Assembly (NCBI GenBank): GCA_024036415.1
Contig: JAMWET010000628.1
Coordinates: 325,001-389,000 of the forward strand
Source: Prochilodus magdalenae
Lineage: Eukaryota > Chordata > Actinopteri > Characiformes > Prochilodontidae
Length of the DNA stretch: 64,000 nt
Reading direction: 5' to 3'
In this document: positions 10,935-22,124 of the stretch, in pieces
Numbering within the stretch: the stretch's first letter is position 1
Layout: each line of letters begins with the position of its first letter
Made by a program: the position numbers and the translations under genes
The notes under the pieces: model-generated
Databases searched by the model: none
Seen by the model: only the letters and a program-made list of their open reading frames with translations
What the model was told of the DNA's origin: nothing

Positions 10935-11545
10935 AACAAATAACAAAGCTGACACACTGGCAGCTGTTTTAATGTTCCTTAGGAATAGGATTTTCTTTTC
11001 TGACACAACAAACGGGATTTTCCCCTTACGTTTTTTAAGGTGTGGCGTGTTGTGGCTTTTTGTGCATTCGTGTTACAGTGAAGACATTTGAGGGGAAGTG
11101 ACACTTTGTTAGTTTGCTACTTGTTGATTTAGCTAAAGGTCTCCTGCAAATTTACGTCCTCTCTAGTCTGCCAAACTACTGATATGTACTTTGGTGACAA
11201 ATTAGATTACCACAGCCATCAGTAGAACTTGCCATTTTAAAAAAAGCTATAGTAAAAAGTGTGCTTCAGTCTGCGCTGCTGTAGAGCGTCTGAAGGAAAG
11301 TCCATTATCAGTGAACAAGAAAATGGTGGTGTTAATCGTTTGACTGACTAATATGTCTGTGTTTAATACTGATACATATCAACAGTTTATCATATAAGAT
11401 CAATCTGGCATTTTTCTGGTATCTCCTGGCATGTTTTATTTATTTATGTATTTATTGGACATGAATGGCTTGCAGTTTTTTTAATCAAATTTTTTATTAG
11501 TGATATGATATCATATACACATTTAAGAACATATTTATTTATTGT
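10935..11545. other. no recognised feature
   Basis: AT-rich sequence without recognised genes or repeats. Confidence 0.4.
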
Positions 11546-11595
11546 AACACACACACACGTGTGTGTGTGTATATATATATTATATATATTTTTAC
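11546..11595. repeat. palindromic (AC)n(GT)n followed by (TA)n
   Basis: An ACACACACAC run flows directly into CGTGTGTGTG and then TATATA. This gives a perfect dyad of about 26 bp with strong cruciform or Z-DNA potential. Confidence 0.85.
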
Positions 11596-11596
11596 A

Positions 11597-11900
11597 CCTT
11601 TGTATTGCACTTATAATGACATTTGTCAATGTGTATTGTGTTGCACTTATAACGACCTTTTCTCCTCTATAAGAATGAGCACTGGGATGGGGTTGCCATG
11701 TAATGGTTTAGTTGCTCTAGGTCTGTGTATTAATCTCTAGGTACCAGCACTGGCCCCCCTGTTCGGGCAGTGTCTGAGCTCATGGTGAGTTCTAGGCTCT
11801 ACACTTCCTGTACTAGCTGGAATATTATCCAACGGAACACTAAGCACGATTGTAAGTCGCTCTGGATAAGAGCGTCTGCTAAATACCTTAAATGTAAATG

Positions 11901-11905
<5 letters not shown>
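11597..11905 (+). mobile_element. L2/RSg-type LINE 3' untranslated tail
   Basis: It contains GCACTTATAACGACC, GAGCACTGGGATGGGGTTGC, CAGCACTGGCCCCCCTGTTC and GGGCAGTGTCTGAGCTCA, ending with GTCGCTCTGGATAAGAGCG. The same order occurs at 49540-49760 and, reversed, at 27718-27960. The terminal hairpin-like tail is shared with salmonid RSg-type LINEs and their partner SINEs (established knowledge), where it is recognised by reverse transcriptase. The tail passes straight into (TA)n. Confidence 0.8.
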
Positions 11906-11974
<69 letters not shown>

Positions 11975-11985
11975 CTAACAACCCG

Positions 11986-12078
<93 letters not shown>
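11906..12078. repeat. compound (TA)n-(TC)n-(TA)n microsatellite
   Basis: About 65 bp of TA, a short unique segment, about 27 bp of TC and about 67 bp of TA. It lies between two LINE tails that face each other. Confidence 0.95.
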
Positions 12079-12082
<4 letters not shown>

Positions 12083-12156
12083 CATGGCAACCCCATCCCA
12101 GTGCTCATTCCTATAGAGGAGAAAAGGGCGTTATAAGTGCAACACAATACACATTT
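12079..12156 (-). mobile_element. inverted fragment of the same LINE tail
   Basis: ATGGCAACCCCATCCCAGTG through GTTATAAGTGCAACACAATA is the reverse complement of 11632-11702. The arms of about 75 bp are separated by about 375 bp. The part with the hairpin tail is missing here, so it is a truncated inverted copy. Confidence 0.85.
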
Positions 12157-13100
12157 TTTTTTTTTTTTTAAATAATATAAATAAACGAATTCCCAAAAAT
12201 TCAATATTTTGACCTGCAATAAACCCAGTTATTGCCAGTGTTATTCTGTATGTATGTACATTCACATACCCTCACACACATACATGGACTGCCCGAGAGG
12301 TATTTGACTGGTCACATATCTCCCATGAGGCTTTGGCAGAGTGATATATTAGAGTGTCAGGACATGTCAATCATCTGCAGCAGATCTTTCCATTCGCTGG
12401 CTCGCCCTTTGGACTGTACAATGCACCGGACCCTTTTGGAAAGGCCTCCATTTCATGCGCACACACACGCGGGCATACGCACACACACACTCTTACAAAG
12501 GCCTCTGCCAGTCATACAGGCCCAGGGCTGAAGCTGAGCAGCGGGAGCCAGTCTGATATTTTCAGCCTTGACATCACTGACCTGCCCGTGCCCTCATCAG
12601 ACTGGGTGGGAGCAGCATGCGTGTGTGTGTCGTGTGTATGCAAAGGGCTGGAGGATCAGATTCAGTTCTGGAAATATATGATGTATGTATGTGTCTGTCT
12701 CCGCTGTGAAGCACTTCATTTCCTGGAACAAATGCATCCATGTACGGTATACGTCTCCTCCTGGGCTGCCAATGGCGTTAATGGTTAATTGCTTTACTCA
12801 GTTACTGCACTTTACAAAATATGCTGGCAGTTCAAGCTGGAAAACTGCTTTCTGTGGCATGAAGCCGTTTAAATGGTTTCACTGCAGAAAGAAAAACACA
12901 GCAACGGCTGCTGTTTATTTGAACAACATCATTATGTTCTATTAATACACATTCAGAAATAATTTGAACCAATCCCTGTCTATTTCTTCTATCCATCATT
13001 TCCATATATACCAAACATGGGGATCAAATCTCATGGGCACATAACAAAAAATGCAGATAAATAATTAAGTTGTATTATTTATCATTTTTAACAACCTCTT
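12157..13100. other. no recognised feature
   Basis: Short CA and TG runs occur near 12460-12490 and 12620. The overlapping plus frames at 12232-12531, 12354-12788 and 12685-12945 have no recognisable domains and no splice-supported gene structure that I could establish. Confidence 0.45.
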
Positions 13101-13102
13101 GT

Positions 13103-13440
13103 TGAGGGGTGGCATGGTCATGCAGTGGGTGGAGCTGTCACCTCATAGCAACAAGGTCCTGGGTTCCATTGCTGACTGGGATGTCCTTCTGTGTGGAGTG
13201 TGGATGTTCTCCCTGTGTCTATGTGGGTTTCCTCCCTCAGTCCAGAGACATGCAGTCAGGTGAACTGGAGATGCTAAACTGCCCCCTGGGTGTGAGTGTG
13301 TGTGAGTGAGTGTGTATGCATGTCTGTCTGCCCTGTGATGGACTGGTGACATGTCCAGGGTGTTTCTTACCTTCCAGCCATTGAACGCTGGGGTAGGCTC
13401 CAGCATCCCATGTGACTCAGAAGTAGTAAGTGGTTAAGAG
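13103..13440 (+). mobile_element. tRNA-derived SINE-like repeat, family S2
   Basis: The head GGTGGCATGGTCATGCAGTG, with GTCACCTCATAGCAACAAGG and CCTGGGTTCCATTGC, corresponds to a decayed tRNA-like A box and B box. The body has GTTCTCCCTGTGTCTATGTG, ACATGCAGTCAGGTGAACTG, TGTGATGGACTGGTGAC and GGTAGGCTCCAGCATCC. A second copy lies at 29835-30080. The body motif is widespread in teleost genomes (established knowledge). Confidence 0.8.
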
Positions 13441-13509
13441 GAAGAGTGAGAGATGAGATCTTTTTAAAAATATTAAATAGAACATCTTTTTCTTTCAATA
13501 TGATTACTG

Positions 13510-13722
13510 TGCAAACCCCATTTCCAGAAGAGTTGGGAATTTTTTTAATTGCAAAGAACAAGAACTTTTTTTTTTCATTTTTATTTAACTGGCAAAAGCA
13601 AAAAGAAAAACTCAGAATAATTTAGTATTTTGCCAACAAATGAAAAATAGAAAAACTTACAATTTAGTAAATATTCTATCAACTGTTCGCTCTTGTCTAT
13701 TTCCTGTCCCAACTTTCCAGTC
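13510..13722. mobile_element. decayed nonautonomous DNA transposon
   Basis: CAAACCCCATTTCCAGAAG with AGTTGGGA on the left and TCCTGTCCCAACTTTCCAG on the right form imperfect inverted ends. They resemble a common fish MITE with CCATTTCCAGAAAAGTTGGG termini. Confidence 0.5.
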
Positions 13723-13748
13723 ATTCAAAATATTGCATTGGATCTAAT

Positions 13749-14212
13749 TAGCTAGTTAGTTAGTTATTTAGTTGATTAGATAGTTGGTTAGTTAGTTACT
13801 TAGTTGATTAGTTATTTAGTTGATTAGATAGTTGATTAGTTAGTTAGTTAGTTAGTTACTTAGTTGATTAGTTAGTTAGTTGTTTTGATAGTTGATTAGT
13901 TAGTTATGTGATTAGTTAGTTGCTTAGATAGTTGATTAGTTAGTTGTTTAGATAGTTGATTAGTTAGTTAGTTATGTGATTAGTTAGTTAGTTAGTTATG
14001 TGATTAGTTAGTTATGTGGTTAAATAGGTAGTTAGTTAGTTAGTTATGTGGTTAAATAGGTAGTTAGTTAGTTAGTTATGTGATTAGTTAGTTAGTTAAT
14101 TAGTCAGTTAGTTATGTGATTAGTTAGTTAGTTAGTTATGTGGTTAGTTAATTTGTTAGTTATGTGATTACTTACTTAGTTAGATATGTGATTGATTAGT
14201 TAGTTAGTTAGT
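13749..14212. repeat. TTAG-based microsatellite and minisatellite
   Basis: About 460 bp of TTAG units, interrupted regularly by TATGTGA, TTTAGTTGATTAGATAG and GGTTAAATAGG. The variants repeat among themselves, so local higher-order duplication has occurred. Confidence 0.95.
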
Positions 14213-14264
14213 TTAAGAAGGCAACTAGCTTAGCTGTGTGAGAATATTCAAGCTACACAGGCTG

Positions 14265-14482
14265 GAATATTGCAGGACACCATTAGAAACCTCTACAACT
14301 CCTTCGCGAGGATGTATGGCCTGCTGCATTAGCAAACATGGCGGCCTGACACCACACTGAGTGACACTACTTCTGTATGTGTAGCTCAGTAAATCATCAT
14401 TTATTGCTCCAGGTAACCTTTATCTCCTTCCCCATTGCAATCAGACACTTCCTTCTGGGTGCAGCTATTAGTTTGATGGTGA
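14265..14482 (+). mobile_element. 3' end of Tc1-A derivative
   Basis: ACACCATTAGAAACCTCTAC, CATTAGCAAACATGGCGGCC, TACTTCTGTATGTGTAGCTC and CACTTCCTTCTGGGTGCAGC match the last 200 bp of the plus-strand copy at 63285-64000 and the complement of 20460-20620. Only the carboxyl-terminal and terminal-repeat portion remains. Confidence 0.75.
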
Positions 14483-14689
14483 TTGTATACACTGTGTAGT
14501 AATATTCATATTCAAAATTCATATGAGCATGATGTACTTATCACAGCCAACTAAGCCCAGTTTTGTTTTTTCAGTGTTCAGTGTTGCACTGGATTATTTT
14601 TAATGTGTGGTGTTGAAGTGTCGCTGCTGATCAGGTGGTCTTTGCTGTGTAGTGTAAATCAGCGCGGAGCTGTATGTGGGAGCATGTCG

Positions 14690-14730
<41 letters not shown>

Positions 14731-14737
14731 TGTGTAT
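14690..14737. repeat. (TG)n microsatellite
   Basis: About 45 bp of TG with a single interruption near the 3' end. Confidence 0.95.
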
Positions 14738-14823
14738 GTAGACCTGTGTGATGTTAAACTGCATTGCACTGTGTTAAACTGTGCCATCTTACTCTAAGCT
14801 ATGCTGAAGGACCTGTCAACTCA

Positions 14824-14929
14824 TCTCTCTCTCTCCCTCTCTCTCTCTCTCTGTGGCTGAGCACCTCACAGCCATGCGTCACATCACTCAGCCTTAGCGA
14901 GAGAGAGAGAGATAGAGAGAGCGAGAGAC
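14824..14929. repeat. (TC)n...(GA)n inverted microsatellite pair
   Basis: A TC-rich arm (14824-14852) and a GA-rich arm (14898-14929) are separated by about 45 bp. The pair could fold into a hairpin. Confidence 0.85.
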
Positions 14930-15010
14930 TAACGGTTTCCTGTGGGATCTGAACCGCTCTTTTTTGGACTCACACTGCTGGAATACCAATTCATTCATCA
15001 AAGACACCGC

Positions 15011-15011
15011 G

Positions 15012-15046
<35 letters not shown>
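15011..15046. repeat. (CA)n microsatellite
   Basis: A 36-bp AC run. Confidence 0.95.
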
Positions 15047-15048
<2 letters not shown>

Positions 15049-17411
15049 TTTCCCGTTCTCTCTCGAGTACAAAGATATCTCTCATGGCCACAGTATAGAC
15101 TCATCCTTCTGTTCTCTCTGTCCTCACTCTTCCTCTGCTACTCTCTCCCGCTGATTCAAGTGAACACCTCACATTTCCCTTGCATGTGTGCTTTGTAATC
15201 CCCGTGCACAACAGTAAGGTGATTGAAGCCTGTTTTGATTGACTGTGCGAGTATGAAGCGAGGGCGTGCTCATGTCTCCCCCCCTCCCCACCCCGCCAGC
15301 CATCCTTCAGCTGAGAAACCCCTTCTAAAAATATCCTGACCTTTTTATTTTTTATACCATGTGTGTTTTTCCTCTTCCCCATTGACAGAAATAGAATATA
15401 TCGGTTTGCAGGGAAGGGAGTGGGGGGTGGGATGGTGTGGGGGGATACAAAAGGCATCCTCTGGTTGGAGAAAGCACAGACTTTGCCTGCAAGCCCGGGC
15501 TTTGCATAAAACGAGCACTGATAAATTTAGCAGGCTTACGTAACCCCTTCCTCGCTCGGAATCGTACTGATGAGGCAGAAAAGGATATTTATTGCATTCC
15601 GCAGAGCTCCCATGCTAATGAATTGTGCTAGTGCCTCGGAAGTGTCACACACAGCTAGCTAAGTGACAGGAGGGAGAGGAGTTGGAATTGGGCTCAGGCT
15701 TAAGCCCGGATCCCTCACGCTGCCTTTCTGATGAGCAGGGTTGCCTGCTGAGGGAATGCTTGGCTAAGGAAGACTCCGGAGGAAGAAGGGAAGGAGCAAA
15801 AAGGGAAAAAAAAGGAAACACAAAGAACAGGAACCCATGAAAACAAAGCTCTTTCACGCTGGGTTTTGGAATCAGCAATCACGGCTCGCTGTTCGGTAGC
15901 ACATTCTGTTTTTATACCACAGCCATTTGTTGGGTACCTGATTCCACCAGGAGGAGCTGAGCAGGAGTGCGATCGTCTGGTGTGTCAGGGAGAGACCCGC
16001 ATTCTCCACATCACAGACACAGCCTGAGCCAAAACATTTACCGGCATTCCTCCCAAATTCCGTTTGCAGCAGCGTAGCCAAGAGCATCTAGAGTATACCA
16101 CCTTCCCGAGCGCACTGGCACGAGCCTAGCAAAACATTGTCCCTACTCAACAGTCATGACCGACCATGTCGGTGCATATCCGGTGGGTGGCCGAGCGTGC
16201 TGGCAGGGTTGGAGGGTCTTTACCTTGTGATAAAAACATATTAGAGCTGGCGCCGTGCCAACCTGCCACCTAGCAGGGAATATATCACTTCCTTGTTTAC
16301 AGCACGTGCATCGTCTGAGTCTTGGCGGCCGTTATCTCGTGTCTCCTGCCTTCTCTAAGCCACAGGTTTCCCGCCAAACTGTCTCCAAACTGCTCCCGAC
16401 ACTCCTACGATATATCTCCGCTGAGCCTTCTTTGCTGACGTGCACGCGGCATGTGGGCATAATCCACTTCTGCTCGGGAACAGTAATATATTTTGAGAGT
16501 CATTAACAAAGTTATGGAGCATTTCATCTAACCCTAATGCTTTCCCTCACCTGCGTCCCCGCCGCACTGCATCGTACCTGCAATATTCATGAATTTAAGA
16601 GCAGTTGATTTGTGATGATAAAGTGAGTTTGTGCCATTGGGCCTTTAAGGGAAGCAGGCCAGAGGAAGAGAGTTCAGAGTCAATAAAGCATAACAGGGTC
16701 ATTGTAATCAAATGAAACCGTCCAGCCGACAGAGTAATGTATTACTCAGAAAGTTCCACTTTAATGCTTACTCACTGTAGAGATTCCAGACTGCTCTGCT
16801 CCGTCGTCAGGCTCAGGATTTGGCAAATTTTCTTGCTGGAACAAATTAAAGTTATGAAATGGAAGATCAATTTCTGGGAATTCCTAATTCCTACCTAACT
16901 GCATATATACAAATGAAGATGGAGGACCTGGGCTGCAAACTCAATATGCATTGATTCATCTAGCAACATTTACCATAATAAATACACCATAGCTGCTCGT
17001 TCAACGTTTCTTCCTGGGGTATTAATAGGGAGGCTTGCCCGGCTTTGTCTCTACAGCTTCCGTTCTTCTGGCAAGAATAAGCAAGATGCTGCAATATTAA
17101 TGAGCCAGGTACTGAAGCTGGAGCTGGACCCATCCCATGGTGCACCATAGTTTCAGAGGACGCAGTTCCACTGGGCCATAGCTCAATGCTGGAGTGGATT
17201 ATACCCCTCTAGCCGACAGAATCAGGCATAGTGGGCTTAGGCTCATCTGTGGCTACTCCAGAGCCACTCCAGAGCTCCTATTCTGTTGACAATGCTTGTC
17301 TATCATAAAAGCTTTGTGTGTGCAGGTGAACACCTGTGTCAGCATTGGGTTCACCAGTAAGAGGGGGTGAATCATTTTGGACATACAGTATATGTCACAT
17401 GATCTGAATAA
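15047..17411. other. low-repeat, unique-looking region
   Basis: About 2.4 kb without a recognised mobile element or array. Open frames here are all below 120 codons and show no recognisable domain. A GC-rich run of Cs and Gs at 15280-15450 and more ordinary composition elsewhere make it a candidate for single-copy, perhaps regulatory, DNA. That is inference only. Confidence 0.4.
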
Positions 17412-17760
17412 AATACACTGCCTGGCCCAAAATGAAAAATTTTAATCAACCGTATACAATGCCAAAACATATTTCTGCTTTTGGCCAAGAGTGGGTATGT
17501 GCTTTCCTTCTTATCCTGACCCATCCTTTGCTCTGCAGTAGGGTCAATCTAGGCTCACCAGACCATATAACCCTTTCTGTTGCTCCAGAGTCCAATTTTT
17601 ATGGCACTTTAATGTTTTTTTCTAATAGCTAGATTAATAATAATGTTGGATTATGGTCACACAGTCCTGTGAGCTCATCATGGTCATGCTTCTTCAGGAA
17701 AGTTGACGGTCCTTCACTATCTTCCAGCATTGGACAGCTGAAATGACTGCTTAGATAAAA
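17412..17760 (+). mobile_element. decayed DNA transposon with CACTGCCTGGCC terminus
   Basis: ACACTGCCTGGCCCAAAATG is a typical fish MITE terminus. The interior, with CACCAGACCATATAACCC and TGTTGCTCCAGAGTCCAA, resembles a degenerate transposase-derived segment on the other strand. The opposite terminus was not found. Confidence 0.5.
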
Positions 17761-18241
17761 ATCCAATCCAATTCCAGTCATGTCAGCTTCTCCTTAGTTT
17801 TCCTTGCTTGATGCAGACCGAGAATTTGACCATTCTGAAACCCAGTAACACTTTTTCCCTTCCATGGGATACCTCTTACCACATGGTTGCATAAGAAATC
17901 AGAAGCTACTCACTGCACATCAGTTGGGGTTAAGAGAATTTGTGGCAGATGAAACATACAGTATTAATCACTTTCATAATTATTCAGTCAAAGGCTCTCA
18001 AACATTTGCTTAGTGACTCTTCTTGGTCCAGCAGTGCAGAACAAAACGCAGGGGAGGACAAAACAAACAAAGACAAAGCTGTGTCCAAACTCTACATTAT
18101 GACCAACTGGCCTATCAAACTGACCTATCCAGCTCCAGCAATGTGTTCCTTCAAGCAACTAATGCTATTGAACGAGCTTTAAAGAGTGCTGGCAAAAATC
18201 ACATTCAACCAGAGAAACTGTGACTTAGTTTTTGTCACAAC
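17761..18241. other. no recognised feature
   Basis: Two overlapping plus frames (17940-18182, 18023-18223) show no recognisable domain. Confidence 0.4.
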
Positions 18242-18242
18242 T

Positions 18243-18244
18243 AT

Positions 18245-18288
<44 letters not shown>

Positions 18289-18454
18289 GTATTATTATTA
18301 TTATTATTATTATTATCATTATTATTATTATTAATAATAATAATAACATAATATAATATAATATAATATAATATAATATGATATAGTATAATATAATAAT
18401 ATCATAATAATAATAATAACAATGATAACAATAATAATAATAATAATAATGTTA

Positions 18455-18501
<47 letters not shown>

Positions 18502-18560
18502 CATTATTATTATTATTGTTGTTATTGTTATCATTATTATTTATAATAATTATTATTCAG
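18243..18560. repeat. (AAT)n/(ATT)n palindromic microsatellite complex
   Basis: An AAT run flows through ACGT (18287-18290) into an ATT run, a perfect dyad of about 90 bp. It is followed by TAATA repeats, another AAT block and a second long ATT block to about 18540. The poly-isoleucine minus frame at 18331-18534 is an artefact. Confidence 0.95.
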
Positions 18561-19320
18561 TAATTAATTATAGTTAATTAATAGTATAATTAATAGTTAT
18601 ATAGTTAATATAGTTATATAGTTAATTAATTAAAATATACATATTTAAATACTTCTTAAAAGTCTGGACTGAGTTTGACTCTCTGATAAAAGCTGGAATT
18701 GAGTTCTATGGTTTAGAAGCATAATATCTGAAAGAGGTCTCGCTACGTGTGCAGAAGGCCAGTATCTCCAGATCTAAGATCACGAGTCAAGTTCAAGTTG
18801 CAGGTTTTATGTCATTTGCAAAACATGTCAGGACACTTATGCATTGAAATGCTTTTGGTGAGGCTCAGGTTGATACTCTACAGCAGGACAACATTAATAT
18901 ACATACTAAACATTAAAATAAAGAGATATAAAAGTTATATTAAATAAATGCAAAATACACAAAATATACACAAAATACAGAATATAGAAAGACAGGAGGG
19001 ATCTGTAGAAATTCTCTGATATGTACATTTATTAGACAAGGATAGTCTAAGAGAGAGCGGAGCTAAATAAAAATATGTATATTTATATCTATTTCTGTTG
19101 CTGCATAAACAGAGACATTCTGTAATGTAAGCTGGTGTTAGATCATTTAGATCGTTATAGACCAGCAGCAGAACTTTAAATTCTATTCTAAAAGAAAGGG
19201 GTTAGATAGGGAAGTTGTAGAAGACGTATTGTTTTCATAGGAACCTCAGTAAGAGGACCAGTACAGTGAACAACACTGGTAGTAACAACTGCGTAAACAA
19301 GTTTCTCTGAATCGCCCTGC
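18561..19320. repeat. AT-rich region with probable decayed repeat
   Basis: GCAGGTTTTATGTCATTTGC, ACCAGCAGCAGAACTTTAAA and similar phrases look like fragments of common fish interspersed repeats. No second copy exists in this window, so classification is not possible. Confidence 0.3.
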
Positions 19321-20444
19321 GACAGAAAAGGCTGAACCATAGCAATATTCCTCAAATGATGAAAAGCTATAATAGTGATTGTGTTGACATGTGGGATAAA
19401 TCAGAGCTCAGCTAAAAGTGCTAAAGTGTACTGTGTTCTTGAGCTTGCGATTTAAAATGCTACACCACTGAGCTAGACTATGTTCGTGTAGCTAATCAAA
19501 GCTAGTCGAGTTGGAAACGACAGTGACAGAACTTGCCAACATATGTTCACATTAACTAAAGTATTCAACAATAAAACTATAAACCTACTGTACATCTGAT
19601 CGATTCAAAGATTTATAAATACAGAAATTTAATAAATAATGGTCCAATAAACTTCAAACCTGCAGAAATAGCTTCTAGGCAAGAACTTATTTGTCTGTTG
19701 CCAATTTCCCTCCACACCACTAGAGGTCACCATCACCTGATGGCCTAATTAGTGATCATATGTTTCCTGTGTCAGCCATTTTGTATGATGTATATATACC
19801 ACATGCTCCACTCACACACCGTTTCCGTGTCTTGTTGGTTGTGTCTATGTTGGCCTGGTTTCCTAGACTGATCTGATGGTTTTAAACTGGCCTGTTCAAA
19901 TGACCATTTCTGAGCATCTATTACTAAACCTGATTCTTAAAGATGTCCAGCGCTTAATTCTTGCAGGATTTGTAAGCTGAACACAGACAAGTTGTTTACT
20001 ATTGGATTTGCTTCAGGATTCGCTCTCAGTTCACGGCATTATGGATAAAGTGTGAAACTCACATCACAGCCAAACAAATCAAAGAGGTGCTTCAGTGAGT
20101 CAGCAAACATTTCTAGAATTCTGTCAGTCTGCTGAGGGCCGAAGGGAAAGGTAGTCCTGTCTTTTTTTTTTTCTCCCTTCTGTCACATATTGAGAGGACG
20201 AAGGCATCAGGAACAGCTGAGGCAGAGCTGACAACAGCTTTGGGAGTGACAAACTCATTGCCTGAGCACTGCACCATTCAAACCGGACGCAGAAGGACAG
20301 TCAATAACAAACAGCAATGTCCCAGATAGAGGCATGGAGGGTTTACTAAACGTGGAATTTAATGTTTAAGAGACATTCTATCGACTCCATGCTTTCCTTT
20401 AATGGTAGCCCTTCATATCTTCAAAGTAAAGACATTGCAGGAAG
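19321..20444. other. no recognised feature
   Basis: No gene or repeat was recognised. Confidence 0.4.
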
Positions 20445-21350
20445 ATTTTCAAAAATCAAAAGAACATCTGCACCCAGAAGGAAGTGTGGGATTGCAGTGC
20501 TGTTGGGAAGGAAGACTATTTTTTTGAGCTACACATACAGAAGTAGTGTCTCTCGGTATGGTGTTGCAACAGGCTAGACGTCTCAACATGGAGTTATAGA
20601 GGTTCCTAATGGTGTCCTGTGATAACCCATCCCATGCATCTTAAATATTCTCACACAGCTCCTGTAGATGGTGCCATAGGGGTGGAGGTGGAGTGACACC
20701 AGGCCTTCTGTACATGTGATGCATGACAACAAACTGTTCATCTTGGTGCCGACCAAGGGGCCTCTACACACTACTCGAAGTGGTTGGTGTAGCTCAGCAG
20801 ATAACACCACTACATGTTAGGGAGCCGTTAGGGAGCCACCTCCACACGTGGGAGACTGGGCTTCGAATCCCGGTCTGGGTGACTACGCTGTGCTACACCA
20901 ATAAGAGTTCTTGGGCAAGACTCCTAACGCCACATTGGCCCACCTGTAATATGATTAACCTTGTAAGTCGCTCTGGATAAGAGCGTCAGCTAAATGCCAT
21001 AAATGAAAATGTACTTCATTGGTCTTCTCCACCAATACAAAAACAGGTCTTGTCACTGAAGATAACTCTGTGCCATTCTGAGTCACTTCATGACAGTCTG
21101 GCATGACGTCATTGGCAGTGCTGACATGGTGTTAAGGGCAGTTGGCGTAATGGTCTGAATGCATGTGGTCTAAATGACTCATGAAGGGCATCACTGCTCA
21201 CCGAATGTCCCCAATTGTGGCTGTTGGGTCAGTTCGATAGAGGGATAAGGCTTGTCCTTGCTTACATCATGTCTCACAATGTCAAACCTACCCACCAAGT
21301 TTCATTCCCATCGGTTGAATAGCTGTTTGTGCAGCTACTCTTTTGATGAT
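20445..21350 (-). mobile_element. Tc1-A internally deleted element, split by a SINE
   Basis: Read on the minus strand, the right end carries the terminal motif CAAAAGAGTAGCTGCAC (near 21315-21345) and the left end CCCAGAAGGAAGTGTGGG (20471-20490). The body matches 59305-59975 and the plus-strand copy at 63285. In Tc1 transposase the first DDE aspartate lies in a DESRF-type motif followed by VWR. Here the reading runs from that region directly into LQELCENIQDAW and DTIRNLYNSM, the usual carboxyl end, so the part with the second Asp and the Glu is absent. SINE S1 occupies 20780-21012. The element cannot encode an active transposase. Confidence 0.85.
20780..21012 (+). mobile_element. tRNA-derived SINE S1 inside Tc1-A
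   Basis: The head TGGTTGGTGTAGCTCAGCAG is a pol III A box and GGCTTCGAATCCCGG the B box. The body has TTGGGCAAGACTCCTAACGC and GGCCCACCTGTAATATG, and the tail is GTCGCTCTGGATAAGAGCG followed by AAATGCCATAAATG. The minus-strand copy at 25297-25523 has the same layout. The tail is shared with the L2/RSg-type LINE ends in this window, the expected partner for retrotransposition. It interrupts the Tc1-A sequence between CCTCTACACAC and TTCATTGGTC. Confidence 0.9.
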
Positions 21351-22057
21351 CGGTTGAGAGTACATTTGAACCACAATGTCTACACTGACCTGCTGGACAA
21401 CCAAATAGGTTTTGCCTGCTGCTCGTCATCTTACAAAGATAAATGAACATTCCTATGCCCGTATTCCAAGATGACAATTCTCACGATCACAGGGCTACAA
21501 ACGTGACTGATTGGCATAAAGAAAAGTTTCGGTATGACATACCTAGCAAACCTGCAGAGCTAAATGACTGCAGCGCTTTCCAACCCTTTCCAGATGTAAA
21601 AGAGAAATATTTTATACTCAAATCATCCACTTTTCATCATTACCAGTGTTCCGGTCAGTCATAACCTTGAACCACATGTGAAATTAGGGGAAGGCTGGAT
21701 ATATGCAATCAAAATTGGAAAACTTTAAGTGCAATTATTTCCCATTCTGTAGTGTTTTTTTAATCATGAAGCTCTTCAAAGTGCCTTGCAGCAACGAGCT
21801 CTGCCAAGCAGAAATTACAAATTATTATGCGATTCTGAACTATGAAGAAACTCAAGGTTAAGTTCATTTATCCCACATTCCTCGTGTGGACTGTAACTAA
21901 GCAAAATAAATGAGAAGTCACGACCAGAACCATTTCTAATCTCTCGCACCATGTGGGAAAAGGCTGATGCTATTTACATTCTATGAACATTTAAAGACGA
22001 TTGAACCAAAAGAAACGGAATGTGCTCTCACAAACTCTCATTAGATTAACATCCAGT
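21351..22057. other. no recognised feature
   Basis: Unique-looking sequence; the 73-codon plus frame at 21443-21664 has no recognisable domain. Confidence 0.4.
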
Positions 22058-22100
22058 ACTGTGCAAAATTCAGAGAACACCCTTGTTTATTTCATTTCCA
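22058..22100. mobile_element. solo Tc1/mariner-like terminus
   Basis: AGTACTGTGCAAAATTCAG and the following ACACCCTTGTTTATT resemble a fish TIR beginning CAGTACTGTGCAAAAG. It is short and without a partner. Confidence 0.4.
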
Positions 22101-22124
22101 GTCCAAAAGCTCCACTTACCATAT

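Noticed and set aside
12232..12945. overlapping 99-, 144- and 86-codon plus frames as exons
   Set aside because: No recognisable domain; translations include CA and TG microsatellite tracts; no consistent splice pairing found.
13749..14212. TTAG array as telomeric or interstitial telomere DNA
   Set aside because: Vertebrate telomere repeat is TTAGGG; the unit here lacks the G-run, and a TTAGGGTT at 32807 is only a single match.
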